64,000 nucleotides of DNA from Fluviicola sp. (lineage in GTDB: Bacteria > Bacteroidota > Bacteroidia > Flavobacteriales_D > Crocinitomicaceae), in assembly GCF_029266855.1 (NCBI RefSeq), contig NZ_JAQSWB010000003.1:1-64000 (forward strand). The letters run 5' to 3'. Made by a program: the position numbers and the translations under genes. Positions 17,438-28,009 of this stretch are shown here, piece after piece. Every line of letters starts with the position of its first letter. Positions within the stretch are counted from its first letter, which is position 1. Below the pieces are notes generated by a model, which ran no database searches, was not told where the DNA came from, and saw nothing but the letters and a program-made list of their open reading frames with translations.

Positions 17438-20044
17438 TTAAAGCTCACCAAGATTCATACCGATGGTGAATGTGAATTTAGGGAAATAACCTTTTGAATC
17501 GATTGATTGGTCAATTGACCCTCCGTAACCGGAAGAGTGTTTATCCAATTTGTCGAAGCCCCAGCCATAATCCAATCCGAGCATACCAAACATTGGCAGG
17601 AAGATTCTCACACCTGCACCAACACTTCGTTTTACATTAAACGGATTGAAGGTTTTGAAACTTGTAAAGGTATTTCCGGCTTCCGCGAATGCAAGTACGA
17701 AGAAAGTCGCTTGTGGATTTAAGGAGATCGGGTAGCGTAATTCCATGGTATATTTTGCAAGGATCGGATCTCCTCCGCTTGAAGACAAGGCATTGTCATC
17801 GTATCCTCTTAGCGCAATGATCTCACGACCTCCAAATTGATTTACCCCGGAAAGACCACTACCTCCCATGCTGAATCGTTCGAATGGAGTTAAGCCTTTA
17901 GCTGCATTGTATGCACCCATGTAACCAAAACCGATTCGTGGCATCAATACCAGTTTTTTATCCGGTGAAAGCGGTAAATAGTATTCAAATGTGAATTTCA
18001 ATTTATAATATTCCAGGTATTTGAATGTTTCCTGGGCAGACATGGTGCTGAAATCTTTTTTCCCATCCATTAGAGAGTAGGGAAGTGTTCCTTTTGCCGT
18101 AAATGAAATTTTAGATCCTTCTGTCGGATAGATCGGTGAGTTGATCGAGTTTCTCTGCAAAGAATATTTCAAACTGATATCGTTTGCATACCCATCGTTA
18201 AAGCTTGGGAACAAAGAAGAGTAATTTCGAACATCGTAGTATTGGTAAGCCAACTCATAGTATGCACTGAAATAATCATCCGGGAATTTTTTACGTCTTC
18301 CCAAACCGACACCCATTCCTGTGATTCCGACACCTGAATAACTTGGATCGCGTTTCTTCAAAGTCAAGCTTGAAGAAAAGGAAGTGTGATTCAAATAAAA
18401 AGTAAAGGAATTCGGTTTCTTTCCACCTAACCACGGTTCTGTGAAAGAGAAGTTATATCCCTGGTAAATTCGGCCATTCGTTTGTGCACGAATCGAAAGT
18501 CTTTGTCCGTCACCTGTTGGAAGCGGACTCCATGAATTCGGTTTGAAAATGTTTTTAACAGAGAAGTTACTGAAGGTAAGTCCCAGGGTTCCGATCACTC
18601 GTCCTGCACCATAACCACCCGAAAGCTCGATTTGATCCGCTGATTTTTCTTCTACAATGTATTCGATATCCACTGTTCCGTCCTGGGGATTTGGAATCGG
18701 GTTTACCTGGAATCCTTGCTCATTGAAATATCCCAGCTGTGCCAACTCACGCTGTGTACGGATAATATCGTTTCGGCTAAACAGATCACCTGGTTTTGTG
18801 CGGATTTCACGACGGATAACGTGCTCGTTTGTTTTATAGTTTCCTTTGATGATGACATTCTTAACGCGTGCCTCTTTGCCCTCAATAATCCGCATTTCGT
18901 AATTGATGTGATTGTCTTTAACTCCGGTTTCTACAGGCTCCACACGGAAGAATAAATATCCTCTGTCCATGTAAAGGGAGGTAATGTCTCTGTTGTCAGG
19001 ACTTTGAAATAAACGCTGATCTAATAAAGGTTTATCATAAATATCCCCGTATTTGATACCTAGAATCGTATCTAAAACACCGGAACTGAATTTGGTATTT
19101 CCAATCCATGTAATGTCTCCGAAATAGTATTTCTGGCCTTCTTCTACTTTTAAGTAGATTCCCAGGTTTCGGCTGTTTATTTTGTAAACGGAGTCAACTG
19201 AGAAACGAACATCTCTAAGCCCGACAGCTCTGAATTTATCCAAAACAGCCTCTTTGTCCCTGATGTAAGCCGTAGAATTGAATTTTGAACGTTTGAAAAT
19301 CCGCATGATGGACCTTCTCTTCGTATCTTTCATCGCTCTGCGCAGCTTCCATGGCTTAACGGAAGTGTTTCCGTCAAAGATGATATGTTTGATCTTAACT
19401 TTTTTTCCCTTGTCAATGTCAATGAAGAAAATTTCGGAATTGTTGATCAACGTATCCTGAACCTGGGTAATGTTTACCTGTACGTTGTTAAATCCTTTTT
19501 CAAGAAAATAACCTCTGATCTTATTTTTGGTCTTGAATAATAGGTTCTCAGTGATTGTTTGCCCGGATGACAGGTCCACTTCTTCACGGATCTTATCAAC
19601 TTCTCTTTTCGAAACACCTGTAAATCTGAAACGTGAAAGTTTTGGACGTGGCGTCAGTTTAATAACAAGGTAAATGACTCCGGCAACTTCTTTCTCGGCT
19701 TCAATGGCAATCTGAGAGAATAGCCCTTCATTCCAAAGGTTTTTAATCGCGTTACTGATTTTGTCTGAAGGAATTGTGATACTTTCTCCCTGTCTCAAAC
19801 CGGCAATTAATTTAATGGCTTGTGGGTCGAAATTGTCTGCACCTTCTATTCGGATAGGACCTAATATGTATTTTTCTGTTTTGGAGTAATTAAAATCCAA
19901 TCCGCCGCCGATTGTGGTAGCGGTTGATTTGATCGAATCAGTTTTATCTTTTGGTTGAGTTACGGCTGTTGTATCTGACGGATCAACTTGTCCGAAAGAC
20001 GAAAGAGCACACGTAAGAAATAAAATTGATAGGATGTTTTTCAT
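17438..20044 (-). CDS. bamA: Outer-membrane protein assembly factor BamA
   Basis: The 868-residue protein has a signal peptide, a short Thr/Lys-rich spacer, then POTRA-type repeats from about residue 60 to 475 (for example GPIRIEGADNFDPQAIK and VKNVIIKGNYKTNEHVIRRE as first and last). The C-terminal ~390 residues form the Omp85 beta-barrel, with GGYGAGRVIGTLGLTFSNF at its start and ending in TFTIGMNLGEL. BamA inserts beta-barrel proteins into the outer membrane. It lies 8 bases after uppS and ahead of two Skp chaperones, forming one envelope-assembly operon. Confidence 0.95.
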   Translation of the reverse strand: MKNILSILFLTCALSSFGQVDPSDTTAVTQPKDKTDSIKSTATTIGGGLDFNYSKTEKYILGPIRIEGADNFDPQAIKLIAGLRQGESITIPSDKISNAIKNLWNEGLFSQIAIEAEKEVAGVIYLVIKLTPRPKLSRFRFTGVSKREVDKIREEVDLSSGQTITENLLFKTKNKIRGYFLEKGFNNVQVNITQVQDTLINNSEIFFIDIDKGKKVKIKHIIFDGNTSVKPWKLRRAMKDTKRRSIMRIFKRSKFNSTAYIRDKEAVLDKFRAVGLRDVRFSVDSVYKINSRNLGIYLKVEEGQKYYFGDITWIGNTKFSSGVLDTILGIKYGDIYDKPLLDQRLFQSPDNRDITSLYMDRGYLFFRVEPVETGVKDNHINYEMRIIEGKEARVKNVIIKGNYKTNEHVIRREIRTKPGDLFSRNDIIRTQRELAQLGYFNEQGFQVNPIPNPQDGTVDIEYIVEEKSADQIELSGGYGAGRVIGTLGLTFSNFSVKNIFKPNSWSPLPTGDGQRLSIRAQTNGRIYQGYNFSFTEPWLGGKKPNSFTFYLNHTSFSSSLTLKKRDPSYSGVGITGMGVGLGRRKKFPDDYFSAYYELAYQYYDVRNYSSLFPSFNDGYANDISLKYSLQRNSINSPIYPTEGSKISFTAKGTLPYSLMDGKKDFSTMSAQETFKYLEYYKLKFTFEYYLPLSPDKKLVLMPRIGFGYMGAYNAAKGLTPFERFSMGGSGLSGVNQFGGREIIALRGYDDNALSSSGGDPILAKYTMELRYPISLNPQATFFVLAFAEAGNTFTSFKTFNPFNVKRSVGAGVRIFLPMFGMLGLDYGWGFDKLDKHSSGYGGSIDQSIDSKGYFPKFTFTIGMNLGEL

Positions 20045-20052
20045 AGAATTTT

Positions 20053-20790
20053 TTATAATTGCTCGGATACCATTCCGAAGCGTCTTTCTCTTGACTGATA
20101 ATCAAGAACTGCTTTATACAGGTCTTCCTCCCGGAAATCCGGCCATAAAACAGGTGTGAAGTGAAATTCACTGTAAGCCGCCTGCCAAAGGAGGAAGTTG
20201 CTTAAACGTTGTTCACCACTTGTTCGGATTAGTAATTCGGGGTCGGGGATATTTTTGGTTGATAAGGTAGCAGAAATTAATTCGGGTGTTAAGTCTGAAA
20301 CTTCAATTTTACCCTCCTTTACCTGGGTGGCAAGTTCCTTGAAGCTTTCTGTAATTTCCCACCTGGAGCTATAATTTAGTGCGATAACAAGATTTACCCC
20401 GGTGTTGTTTTTAGTTGACTCGATTGCGTTGTGTAATTCATTCTGGCAATCTTCCGGCAATCCGGCAGTATCACCGATGCTTAATAAGCGAACGTTTTGT
20501 GAATTCAGTTCTGTGACTTCGTTTGCAATCGTGTAAACGAGCAGGTTCATTAGTCCTTCTACTTCATCCTGGGGTCTGCTCCAGTTTTCTGTAGAGAAAG
20601 CGTACATGGTGACATATTTGACACCAATATTTTTACATGCCGTCAGGGAAGCACGAACTGAGTCAACTCCGAAGGAATGACCGTATAGGCGCTCTTGCCC
20701 CTGTTTTTTGGCCCATCGTCCATTCCCATCCATAATGATGGCAATGTGCTTGGGAACGTTTGTCAAATCTATTTGATCCTGTAGATTCAT
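20053..20790 (-). CDS. uppS: Isoprenyl transferase (undecaprenyl diphosphate synthase)
   Basis: The cis-prenyltransferase signature HIAIIMDGNGRWAKKQG places the catalytic Asp at residue 21. Other landmarks are YAFSTENWSRP, LVIALNYSSRWEI and DPELLIRTSGEQRLSNFLLWQ. It makes the C55 lipid carrier needed for peptidoglycan and surface glycans. The length of 245 residues is normal. It leads the uppS-bamA-skp-skp operon, with a plausible promoter at 20833-20864. Confidence 0.96.
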   Translation of the reverse strand: MNLQDQIDLTNVPKHIAIIMDGNGRWAKKQGQERLYGHSFGVDSVRASLTACKNIGVKYVTMYAFSTENWSRPQDEVEGLMNLLVYTIANEVTELNSQNVRLLSIGDTAGLPEDCQNELHNAIESTKNNTGVNLVIALNYSSRWEITESFKELATQVKEGKIEVSDLTPELISATLSTKNIPDPELLIRTSGEQRLSNFLLWQAAYSEFHFTPVLWPDFREEDLYKAVLDYQSRERRFGMVSEQL

Positions 20791-20832
20791 GATTACAGAA
20801 CGAAAATAATTAAAGAATCTTATGTGCTAGTG

Positions 20833-20864
20833 CAAAAATACGTTTTTATAACAGACCTTAACAA
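20833..20864 (-). promoter_or_regulatory. Putative promoter of the uppS-bamA operon
   Basis: On the minus strand TTG (20862-20864), 21 bases, then TATTTTTG (20833-20840) resemble the TTG-N19-TAnnTTTG pattern, ending 43 bases before the uppS start. The upstream box touches the T-run of the atpC terminator. Confidence 0.5.
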
Positions 20865-20889
20865 AAAAGGACCCGCCGCGGCGAGCCCC
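20863..20889 (-). terminator. Terminator of atpD-atpC
   Basis: On the minus strand a GC-rich stem (GGGCTCGCC with CGGCGGGTCC, including G-U pairs) is followed by six T residues, 24 bases after the atpC stop. Confidence 0.8.
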
Positions 20890-20912
20890 TCTTATCGGTT
20901 TATTACTACGTA

Positions 20913-21200
20913 TTATTCAGCTAACACGATAATTTTGTTGTTTTGCATTTCCACAACACCACCTTTGATCGCAACATGGATGATTTTCCCGTTGTTTTCA
21001 GCTGTAATGTTAGGGTTAGTCTTCGCAGTAACTTTAAAAGCCTCTGTCAGATCCGCTTTAATTGTTCCGGCACTTAATCCGGAGATAATCGGAGCGTGAT
21101 TGTTCAATACCTGGAATGATCCGTCTAATCCGGGAAATTGAACCGCAGTCGCTTCACCTTTGAAGATTAAAGTTTCCGGAGTTATAATTTCTAATTGCAT
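20913..21200 (-). CDS. atpC: ATP synthase F1 epsilon subunit
   Basis: The 95-residue protein corresponds to the N-terminal beta-sandwich of epsilon: MQLEIITPETLIFKGEA, the conserved GLDGSFQVLNNHAPIIS, and HVAIKGGVVEMQNNKIIVL. The C-terminal helical hairpin found in proteobacterial epsilon is missing, as is usual in Bacteroidota. It is transcribed after atpD across a 108-base spacer that contains a large imperfect inverted repeat. Confidence 0.95.
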   Translation of the reverse strand: MQLEIITPETLIFKGEATAVQFPGLDGSFQVLNNHAPIISGLSAGTIKADLTEAFKVTAKTNPNITAENNGKIIHVAIKGGVVEMQNNKIIVLAE

Positions 21201-21213
21201 CTTCTTTTGATTT

Positions 21214-21307
21214 TAAGACTTCAGGATTTTAGGATGTTAAGACTTTTCAGTTCTCGGAAGTTCTAAAAAGTCTTAATATCTTAATGTCTTAAAGTCCTGA
21301 TGTCTTA
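21214..21307. repeat. Large imperfect inverted repeat between atpD and atpC
   Basis: The left arm (21214-21247) and right arm (21265-21307) are near-complementary over more than 30 bases, with TAAGAC.TCAGGA.TTTA at the outer ends and TTAAGACTTTTT at the inner ends. The loop is about 17 bases. The arms also contain repeated words TTAAGAC/TTAATGTC. It fills the whole atpD-atpC spacer and would fold into a long RNA hairpin. Confidence 0.65.
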
Positions 21308-21308
21308 A

Positions 21309-22835
<1,527 letters not shown>

Positions 22836-22847
22836 TTAATTTGGGCG

Positions 22848-22877
22848 CAAAGTTACGTTTTTTATTTTTTTATCCAA
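22848..22877 (-). promoter_or_regulatory. Consensus Bacteroidota promoter of atpD
   Basis: On the minus strand TTG (22875-22877), exactly 19 bases, then TAACTTTG (22848-22855). This is a full match to TTG-N19-TAnnTTTG, 37 bases upstream of the atpD start, with an A/T-rich spacer. Confidence 0.85.
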
Positions 22878-22937
22878 TTTTTATTGAACAAAACTTCCTA
22901 AAAATTTAGAATTAAGCCAGTTCTAAGTTCTTCAAAC

Positions 22938-22975
22938 AAAAAAAGGCGGGCAGCCGAAGCATACCCACCCTTTTT
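22938..22975. terminator. Terminator downstream of the first tonB gene
   Basis: AAAAAGGCGGG pairs with CCCACCCTTTTT across a 13-base loop. On the minus strand the single mismatch becomes a T-G wobble and the stem is followed by a T-run, so it ends the tonB-like transcript (stop at 22999). Confidence 0.8.
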
Positions 22976-22998
22976 GACTATGAAAAAGAAATTTTTAT

Positions 22999-23865
22999 TT
23001 ATTGGATATTAATTGGAAGTCTGTAATAACTTTTAACCGCTTCACCGTTCACTTTTCCGGGAGTCCATTTCGGCATGGATTTCACCACTTTAATTGCCGC
23101 CTTTTCACATGACTTGCAATCGTCGGTTGTTTTAGTGACGATTACAGAAGAGATACTTCCATCCGTGTCCACTACAAATTTCAAAGAAACTTTAGCTGTT
23201 CCATCAATGGAATTAATATCGATGTTTTCCGCTATGAAAGCACGCAAAGCATCCATCCCGCCCGGAAACTGCGCTGGTTCATCAACCACATCAACCGGTT
23301 CTTTGATTTTTGGAATCTCAATTGTTGTTCCTCCACCTGTTCCTTTACCCGGAGGTACAATTACAGGATTATCCCAAATGGATTTACCATCTCCCTTTTG
23401 TTGTTCAAGACCAATGTTCTTGTCCGGCTCCGGAGGAGTGATTTTATTATCTATTTCCTTGTCGCTAACAACCGGTTCACGGAATGCGATGATTTCCTGC
23501 ATGGACGGAGCTTCAGGTTGTTCAACTTCCGGCTCGGGAATTTCCGGCTCCTTCACATCATCTTTATACAACTCGGTAGTCCAGTTTTGTGTTACTATTA
23601 TAGGATCTTTTCTTTGTTCGAGCGGTTTGAACAGGTTGGATGCTCCCCATAATCCACCGATTCCAAGTGTGACTCCCAGGAAGATCAGGATAATCCGTTT
23701 GTCGTAATCTTTCCGGATTTTGTATGCGCCATATTCCTTGTTGCGGTTTTCGAATACGGTTTCATTGCGTTCTCTTGAAGTAACCATTTGCCAGGATCTG
23801 GAAGAGAAATAATCATACAGCGAGAATGCTACGATGATTAACATGATTGAAAGTGTAAGTACCAT
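22999..23865 (-). CDS. TonB-family energy transducer with two N-terminal membrane segments
   Basis: Residues 1-18 and about 58-78 are hydrophobic, separated by a cytoplasmic segment (TVFENRNKEYGAYKIRKDYD) typical of Bacteroidota TonB. A Pro/Glu-rich spacer follows (EPEIPEPEVEQPEAP), and the last ~90 residues are a TonB C-terminal domain (EPAQFPGGMDALRAFI, SLKFVVDTDGSISSV, MPKWTPGKVNGEAV). A CKSC motif sits where many Bacteroidota TonB domains have one Cys. It is a paralogue of the gene at 28275. It stands alone, with its own terminator. Confidence 0.92.
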   Translation of the reverse strand: MVLTLSIMLIIVAFSLYDYFSSRSWQMVTSRERNETVFENRNKEYGAYKIRKDYDKRIILIFLGVTLGIGGLWGASNLFKPLEQRKDPIIVTQNWTTELYKDDVKEPEIPEPEVEQPEAPSMQEIIAFREPVVSDKEIDNKITPPEPDKNIGLEQQKGDGKSIWDNPVIVPPGKGTGGGTTIEIPKIKEPVDVVDEPAQFPGGMDALRAFIAENIDINSIDGTAKVSLKFVVDTDGSISSVIVTKTTDDCKSCEKAAIKVVKSMPKWTPGKVNGEAVKSYYRLPINIQ

Positions 23866-24108
23866 GATTTGGTTTTTTTAAGTTTATTATCTAGCTAAAC
23901 GTAATTCCAATAGGCCTTTTTGGTTTTACTATATTCTAATCTAATCACTAATTGAATACCTTTTTTTAAAAGAATTTTATCTGTCGAAATGCCTTACTTA
24001 ACGGTAGCTTGCAGAGATTTAAAGAATATAGGAGTTTGTTTTTAAGCTGATTAACGGTAATTTATCCGTAAGCAAACCTTAAATGAAAGTGGATTGGCAC
24101 GAATTTGG

Positions 24109-24116
24109 TAAGTTTG
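24109..24116 (+). promoter_or_regulatory. Possible -7 element of the exported protein gene at 24140
   Basis: TAAGTTTG matches TAnnTTTG 23 bases before the ATG. No TTG at the ideal distance; called on the -7 box alone. Confidence 0.4.
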
Positions 24117-24139
24117 GCGAAAATTTAAATTTATAACCT

Positions 24140-24946
24140 ATGAAAGTATTAATGATGGCTGGTTTCCTGGGAACAATGGCTCTTTCGGGAACTGTTTTTG
24201 GCCAGTATGAAAAAGTGTACTATAATGACACCACATTCGAAACGGATAATTACAAAGTAGAGATCGATAATATTGTGGCACTCGCAAAGGAGGTCAAGTT
24301 CAGAATGACGATCATCAATAAAACGAATGACTGGGTCTTGTATCTTCCCGAAGAGGGGAAATTCGAACTTGGAGGAAAGCCATTGGATTTCAAAGAGGAT
24401 AAATTATTAATCCCGCCTTACGACAACAAGAAAAGAATTCTGCGTGCAACAGGAACAGGATTAAACGATGCCCGCGCTTTCAATTTTGTATGTGATGGGT
24501 TCTATAAAGTGCGCTTAAAAGATGCGTCAAAGTCTCCGGAATTCAAACTGCCTATTTCATCCAATGAATTTGTTGCTGAAAACTTTAAGGTGACTTTGGT
24601 TAATTCCTCTAAAACATCGGCAAGAACGGATGTGAAATTCAACGTGACTTACAACGGAGAAGGAATTGGTTTTGTTTCACCGGCAAAAATTTCGATGAGA
24701 ATGCCTGACGGAAATGTCTATGCTACCGCAAAAACTAAAGCAGATGTAGTTGCCATTGAGAAAGGAAAAACAGAATCCATTACAGCTGTCTGGACTAAAA
24801 TGGAAGGTGGTTCCAAGAATGATATGCAAATGGTTGAAATGTGGCTTTTGTTTAACGGGGTGTTCCAGGAAAGCACACAAGTGAAGCTCGAGAAAACAAT
24901 TGTTCCTTTGAGATGGAATGAAGCAATGACTATCGGGAAAAAGTAA
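24140..24946 (+). CDS. Exported protein of unknown function
   Basis: A signal peptide (KVLMMAGFLGTMALSGTVFGQ) is followed by ~247 residues that look like two similar beta-sandwich halves: both contain a segment of the type VEIDNIVALAKEVKFRMTI and FKVTLVNSSKTSARTDVKFNV, suggesting an internal duplication. I do not recognise a named family. The gene is monocistronic, between a -7-like element and a strong terminator. The protein is presumably periplasmic or surface exposed. Confidence 0.75.
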   Translation: MKVLMMAGFLGTMALSGTVFGQYEKVYYNDTTFETDNYKVEIDNIVALAKEVKFRMTIINKTNDWVLYLPEEGKFELGGKPLDFKEDKLLIPPYDNKKRILRATGTGLNDARAFNFVCDGFYKVRLKDASKSPEFKLPISSNEFVAENFKVTLVNSSKTSARTDVKFNVTYNGEGIGFVSPAKISMRMPDGNVYATAKTKADVVAIEKGKTESITAVWTKMEGGSKNDMQMVEMWLLFNGVFQESTQVKLEKTIVPLRWNEAMTIGKK

Positions 24947-24969
24947 TTTTACTTTAATAATAATTGATA

Positions 24970-24998
24970 GGTCCGGGCAATACGTCCGGACTTTTTTT
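24970..24998 (+). terminator. Terminator of the exported protein gene
   Basis: GTCCGG and CCGGAC flank a 9-base loop and are followed by eight T residues, 24 bases after the stop codon. Confidence 0.88.
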
Positions 24999-25016
24999 TA
25001 CCACATAGTTACAACA

Positions 25017-25111
25017 CTTACGCAGAAGCTTGTGCCATCGCTATGCGCCTATGCTGAAGCTCCGGCGTAAGCATAAGCTATTGGCGACATGTGATCAGCG
25101 AAGGCGCATAG
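25017..25111. repeat. Nested inverted repeats in a gene-free stretch
   Basis: The 357-base gap between 24946 and 25304 has no gene that I can support. Within it CTATGCGCCT (25041-25050) pairs with AGGCGCATAG (25102-25111), and CTTACGC (25017-25023) pairs with GCGTAAG (25065-25071). The region is richer in GC than its surroundings and may be a structured RNA or a relic repeat. Confidence 0.4.
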
Positions 25112-25251
25112 GTCAGATAGCATTTTAGTGTCTCCAAAAAGAACAAGAAATGTTATTCACCCGTCTTTCCTTCCTATGTTTTCTATGTGCACTACTGTGG
25201 TTTTAATTGAGTACCTATATAGCTCTATAAAACTTTTGAATTGGATCAAAC

Positions 25252-25282
25252 AAAAATCCCTTCCACATAAGTGAAAGGGATT
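25252..25282 (-). terminator. Terminator of the TPR protein gene
   Basis: AATCCCTT and AAAGGGATT form a 12-pair stem with one mismatch around the loop ATAA. On the minus strand it is followed by five T residues, 22 bases after the TPR stop. Confidence 0.82.
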
Positions 25283-25303
25283 CGATTATCTATTCTTTCA
25301 GAT

Positions 25304-26917
25304 TTACTTTTTAAAGTATGCTTTAGCTTGTGCGTCGTTCGGGTCTAGCTCCAGAACTTTGTTCCACATAGCGTCTGCTTTTGCTTTATCCTTCATCGGG
25401 GAGTTTACATAGTAATCTCCAAGATACTTGGAAGCTTCAATGATGTAAGACTTATAAGAACCTGTAGCAATATCCTCAGGAGTAAGTGCAGCTAAGAAGC
25501 TTTCATATTGAGGCTGTGCCAAATACTTTTTAGGCTTATTCGTAAGATCCAGCTGAACACGTGCACGTGCCTGCCAGAAATGTCCTCCGGGGAATGTAGG
25601 TGATGTTTCCACCAAACGTCCGAAGATCGAATCTGCCATTTTGTAGTCTTTTGGACCGAAATAGTAAGCTCTACCAAAATCGTAATATTCGATAGCCTGC
25701 ATTTTAGCCGGGTACTGATTCATTTTCTTTGTATATACTTCTATCAGTTTCGGATAGTTTTTCTTTTCAGCATACAACTTCGCAATATCAGTAAGGTATT
25801 CGGAAGCTTTTGCAGTATCTATTGCAGCAGCTAAATAATATTGTTCGACCGTTTTGTCTTCCTGACCTAATTTGTCGTAGATCATTCCACGGTATTTATA
25901 GTCGGATGAAATGATCTTTTCTTTAGGAACGATTTTCAGGAAATTTTCGCTTTCATTCAAAGCCTGAACATATCGCAAGCTGTCAGCGGATTCATTGCAT
26001 TCGTACAAAGAATAGTATAACATACGTTTCGTATACAAATTCACGAAACCATGTTTTTCAATTTGCTCGATTTGAGATAAAGCGTTACAATATTGCTTTG
26101 CTCCGAACAATGAACTTGCGTAACGGTAACGTGCTTCATCCGTGTCGTTCAATTTCAAATACTTTTCCCACGATTCGATCGCAGCGGCATATTGGTCGAA
26201 CAGGATGTTCAACTCTGCATTTTCTCTGTATGCAGGTGCATAGTTCGGGTCGGCAGCCTGTGCTTTTTTGTATTCTTCGTTCGCCAGCTTGTAATTTTGA
26301 ACGCGCTGATAAATTTGTGCTTTGCGTACAATCACTCTTGCTGAATTCGGGTCAATAGCCAATGCATTATTGTATTGTTCTGTTGCAGCAGTTGCGTTGG
26401 CATTGCTTTGAGCTAACAAAACATCTCCCAATAAAACGTATGCATCCAGGTTTTTCGGGTCTAAACGAACAGCATCACGCAAATAAGCTTCTGCCACCTT
26501 CAGGTTTTTCACTGGCCCTGTTGCATAAGTCTCGGCAATACGGTGAAGAACTACCGGGTTTTTGCGCTTTGTTTTTTTGATGATTTCACAGAATTGCTGA
26601 CCTGCAGTTGTAGTGTCACCTTGAAAGTAAAGTGCTTTTGCAGCGGAGACCATTCCTAATTTGTCTTCCAGGTTGATTGTTCCTGCTTTTCTCCACATGG
26701 TAATAGCCGAATCTTTTTCTCCGATGATTGCATAGAAATTCCCAAAAAAGAATGCGTTCTCCACACTGTTCGGATCAGCCTGAATTAATTTTTGATATTC
26801 TTTACGCGCTAAATCATAACGCTCATTTTCCGTTTTTTTGTTTGCGTCCTGCAATGTTTGAGCCTGTGCGGCTGTTCCTAAACTCAGTGCAAAAACGAAT
26901 AGTTTTAACTTGTTCAT
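25304..26917 (-). CDS. Exported tetratricopeptide-repeat protein
   Basis: I choose ATG 26917, directly before the signal peptide (NKLKLFVFALSLGTAAQAQ); the open frame extends 6 codons further. Almost the whole mature protein (~515 residues) consists of TPR-type helical pairs, for example DANKKTENERYDLARKEYQK at the N-terminus and AEAYLRDAVRLDPKNLDAYV near residue 155. It ends in a last repeat (MWNKVLELDPNDAQAKAYF). It follows the PstS-like gene; exbB-exbD-exbD-tonB-PstS-TPR is an order I know from flavobacteria, but the role of the TPR protein is not established. Confidence 0.88.
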   Translation of the reverse strand: MNKLKLFVFALSLGTAAQAQTLQDANKKTENERYDLARKEYQKLIQADPNSVENAFFFGNFYAIIGEKDSAITMWRKAGTINLEDKLGMVSAAKALYFQGDTTTAGQQFCEIIKKTKRKNPVVLHRIAETYATGPVKNLKVAEAYLRDAVRLDPKNLDAYVLLGDVLLAQSNANATAATEQYNNALAIDPNSARVIVRKAQIYQRVQNYKLANEEYKKAQAADPNYAPAYRENAELNILFDQYAAAIESWEKYLKLNDTDEARYRYASSLFGAKQYCNALSQIEQIEKHGFVNLYTKRMLYYSLYECNESADSLRYVQALNESENFLKIVPKEKIISSDYKYRGMIYDKLGQEDKTVEQYYLAAAIDTAKASEYLTDIAKLYAEKKNYPKLIEVYTKKMNQYPAKMQAIEYYDFGRAYYFGPKDYKMADSIFGRLVETSPTFPGGHFWQARARVQLDLTNKPKKYLAQPQYESFLAALTPEDIATGSYKSYIIEASKYLGDYYVNSPMKDKAKADAMWNKVLELDPNDAQAKAYFKK

Positions 26918-27102
26918 GTTATTTTGTCTTTTCAACGTATTGGTGCATTATACAATTCCTTTGCCAAATTAGTACAAACTGATTAAATCGTATGCTTTCT
27001 TAACGATTATTTCATTTTAATCGACTCGTATGTATTCCTGATTGAGCGAAATGAAGCAGGGAGGAATTGAATGATAATTTTCTAAAAACCAGGTGGATAT
27101 CG

Positions 27103-28005
27103 CTATTCTGTGGTGAAATTGATTTCCCGTGGAGTTCCTCTTCCGGGTCCGAGCTCACATTTTTCCAATAGAAGCTGACCTTGGCGCGAATTCAGGAAAG
27201 TTACAAATCCGGTGTTTAATCCGTCGGGTGCCCCGGAGTTAATTGCCCAGATAGGTCTCCAAAACGGGTATTTTTTCTCCGTTATGTTTGCTTTTGATGG
27301 TCTCCAGTAAGATTTTTCATTTCCCTGGATTCCCACAACAATGAATTTTTTGAGCCTGGCTCTTACATCTGCATCGTCAAAATCACTAATAAAATTGTAC
27401 CCGATCACACCCAATGTGTTTGGATGTTCCTGAACGTATTGGATTACATCTTCCGTGTTTTTGGCAGCATGAACCTGTTTTCCGAAATCTGTTCCGATCC
27501 AGTTTAGCATGTAGTTGAAGTTTGCCGACTGAACCCGGTCAAATACGATTTCTATCGGTTTTTGAGATCCGGGCCAGGTAGTGCTTTTTCCTGATAAAAA
27601 TTCACGAAGCTGCTTCTGGGTAAGCAGGGTGTCTGTATTTCCAAGGTTAACAATGAAGGTGATTGCATCATGGGCAATGATCTCGGATGTAACTGTAATG
27701 TTTCGGGATCTCAGGTATTTTCTTTCTTCGTCGGTGTAGTCTCTTCCGGTGAAGATTGTTCGTGCGGTTCCTTCGGATAATGCTTTCATGGCATCGGATT
27801 CGCTGGTGTATACCAGGTTCAGTTCAGCATCCGGATAGATTCCTGAGAATACATCTGATGCGGTTTTGATAAGTGGTTTGAATGATTCATCCAGATACAT
27901 TGTTTTCTTACCACGACGAGGGGTGTCATCAACCTGTTGATTGGTATTACACCCGAACTGAACTCCCAAAACAAGGATCAGACTTAAAATAACCAGTTTT
28001 TTCAT
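27103..28005 (-). CDS. PstS-like substrate-binding lipoprotein
   Basis: The start at ATG 28005 gives a lipoprotein-type signal (KKLVILSLILVLGVQFGCN). The mature part resembles type II phosphate-binding proteins: MYLDESFKPLIKTASDVF, the serine-rich TSESDAMKALSEG, IAHDAITFIVN and PNTLGVIGYNFISD. Because no pst transport genes are near and it follows exbBDD-tonB, I infer that it works with the Ton system and not with an ABC permease. Ligand unknown. Confidence 0.85.
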   Translation of the reverse strand: MKKLVILSLILVLGVQFGCNTNQQVDDTPRRGKKTMYLDESFKPLIKTASDVFSGIYPDAELNLVYTSESDAMKALSEGTARTIFTGRDYTDEERKYLRSRNITVTSEIIAHDAITFIVNLGNTDTLLTQKQLREFLSGKSTTWPGSQKPIEIVFDRVQSANFNYMLNWIGTDFGKQVHAAKNTEDVIQYVQEHPNTLGVIGYNFISDFDDADVRARLKKFIVVGIQGNEKSYWRPSKANITEKKYPFWRPIWAINSGAPDGLNTGFVTFLNSRQGQLLLEKCELGPGRGTPREINFTTE

Positions 28006-28009
28006 AGTC

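Noticed and set aside
23075-23707. Plus-strand frame of 210 codons
   Set aside because: Antisense to tonB; its low-complexity Ser/Gly/Pro translation reflects the acidic and Pro-rich spacer on the other strand.
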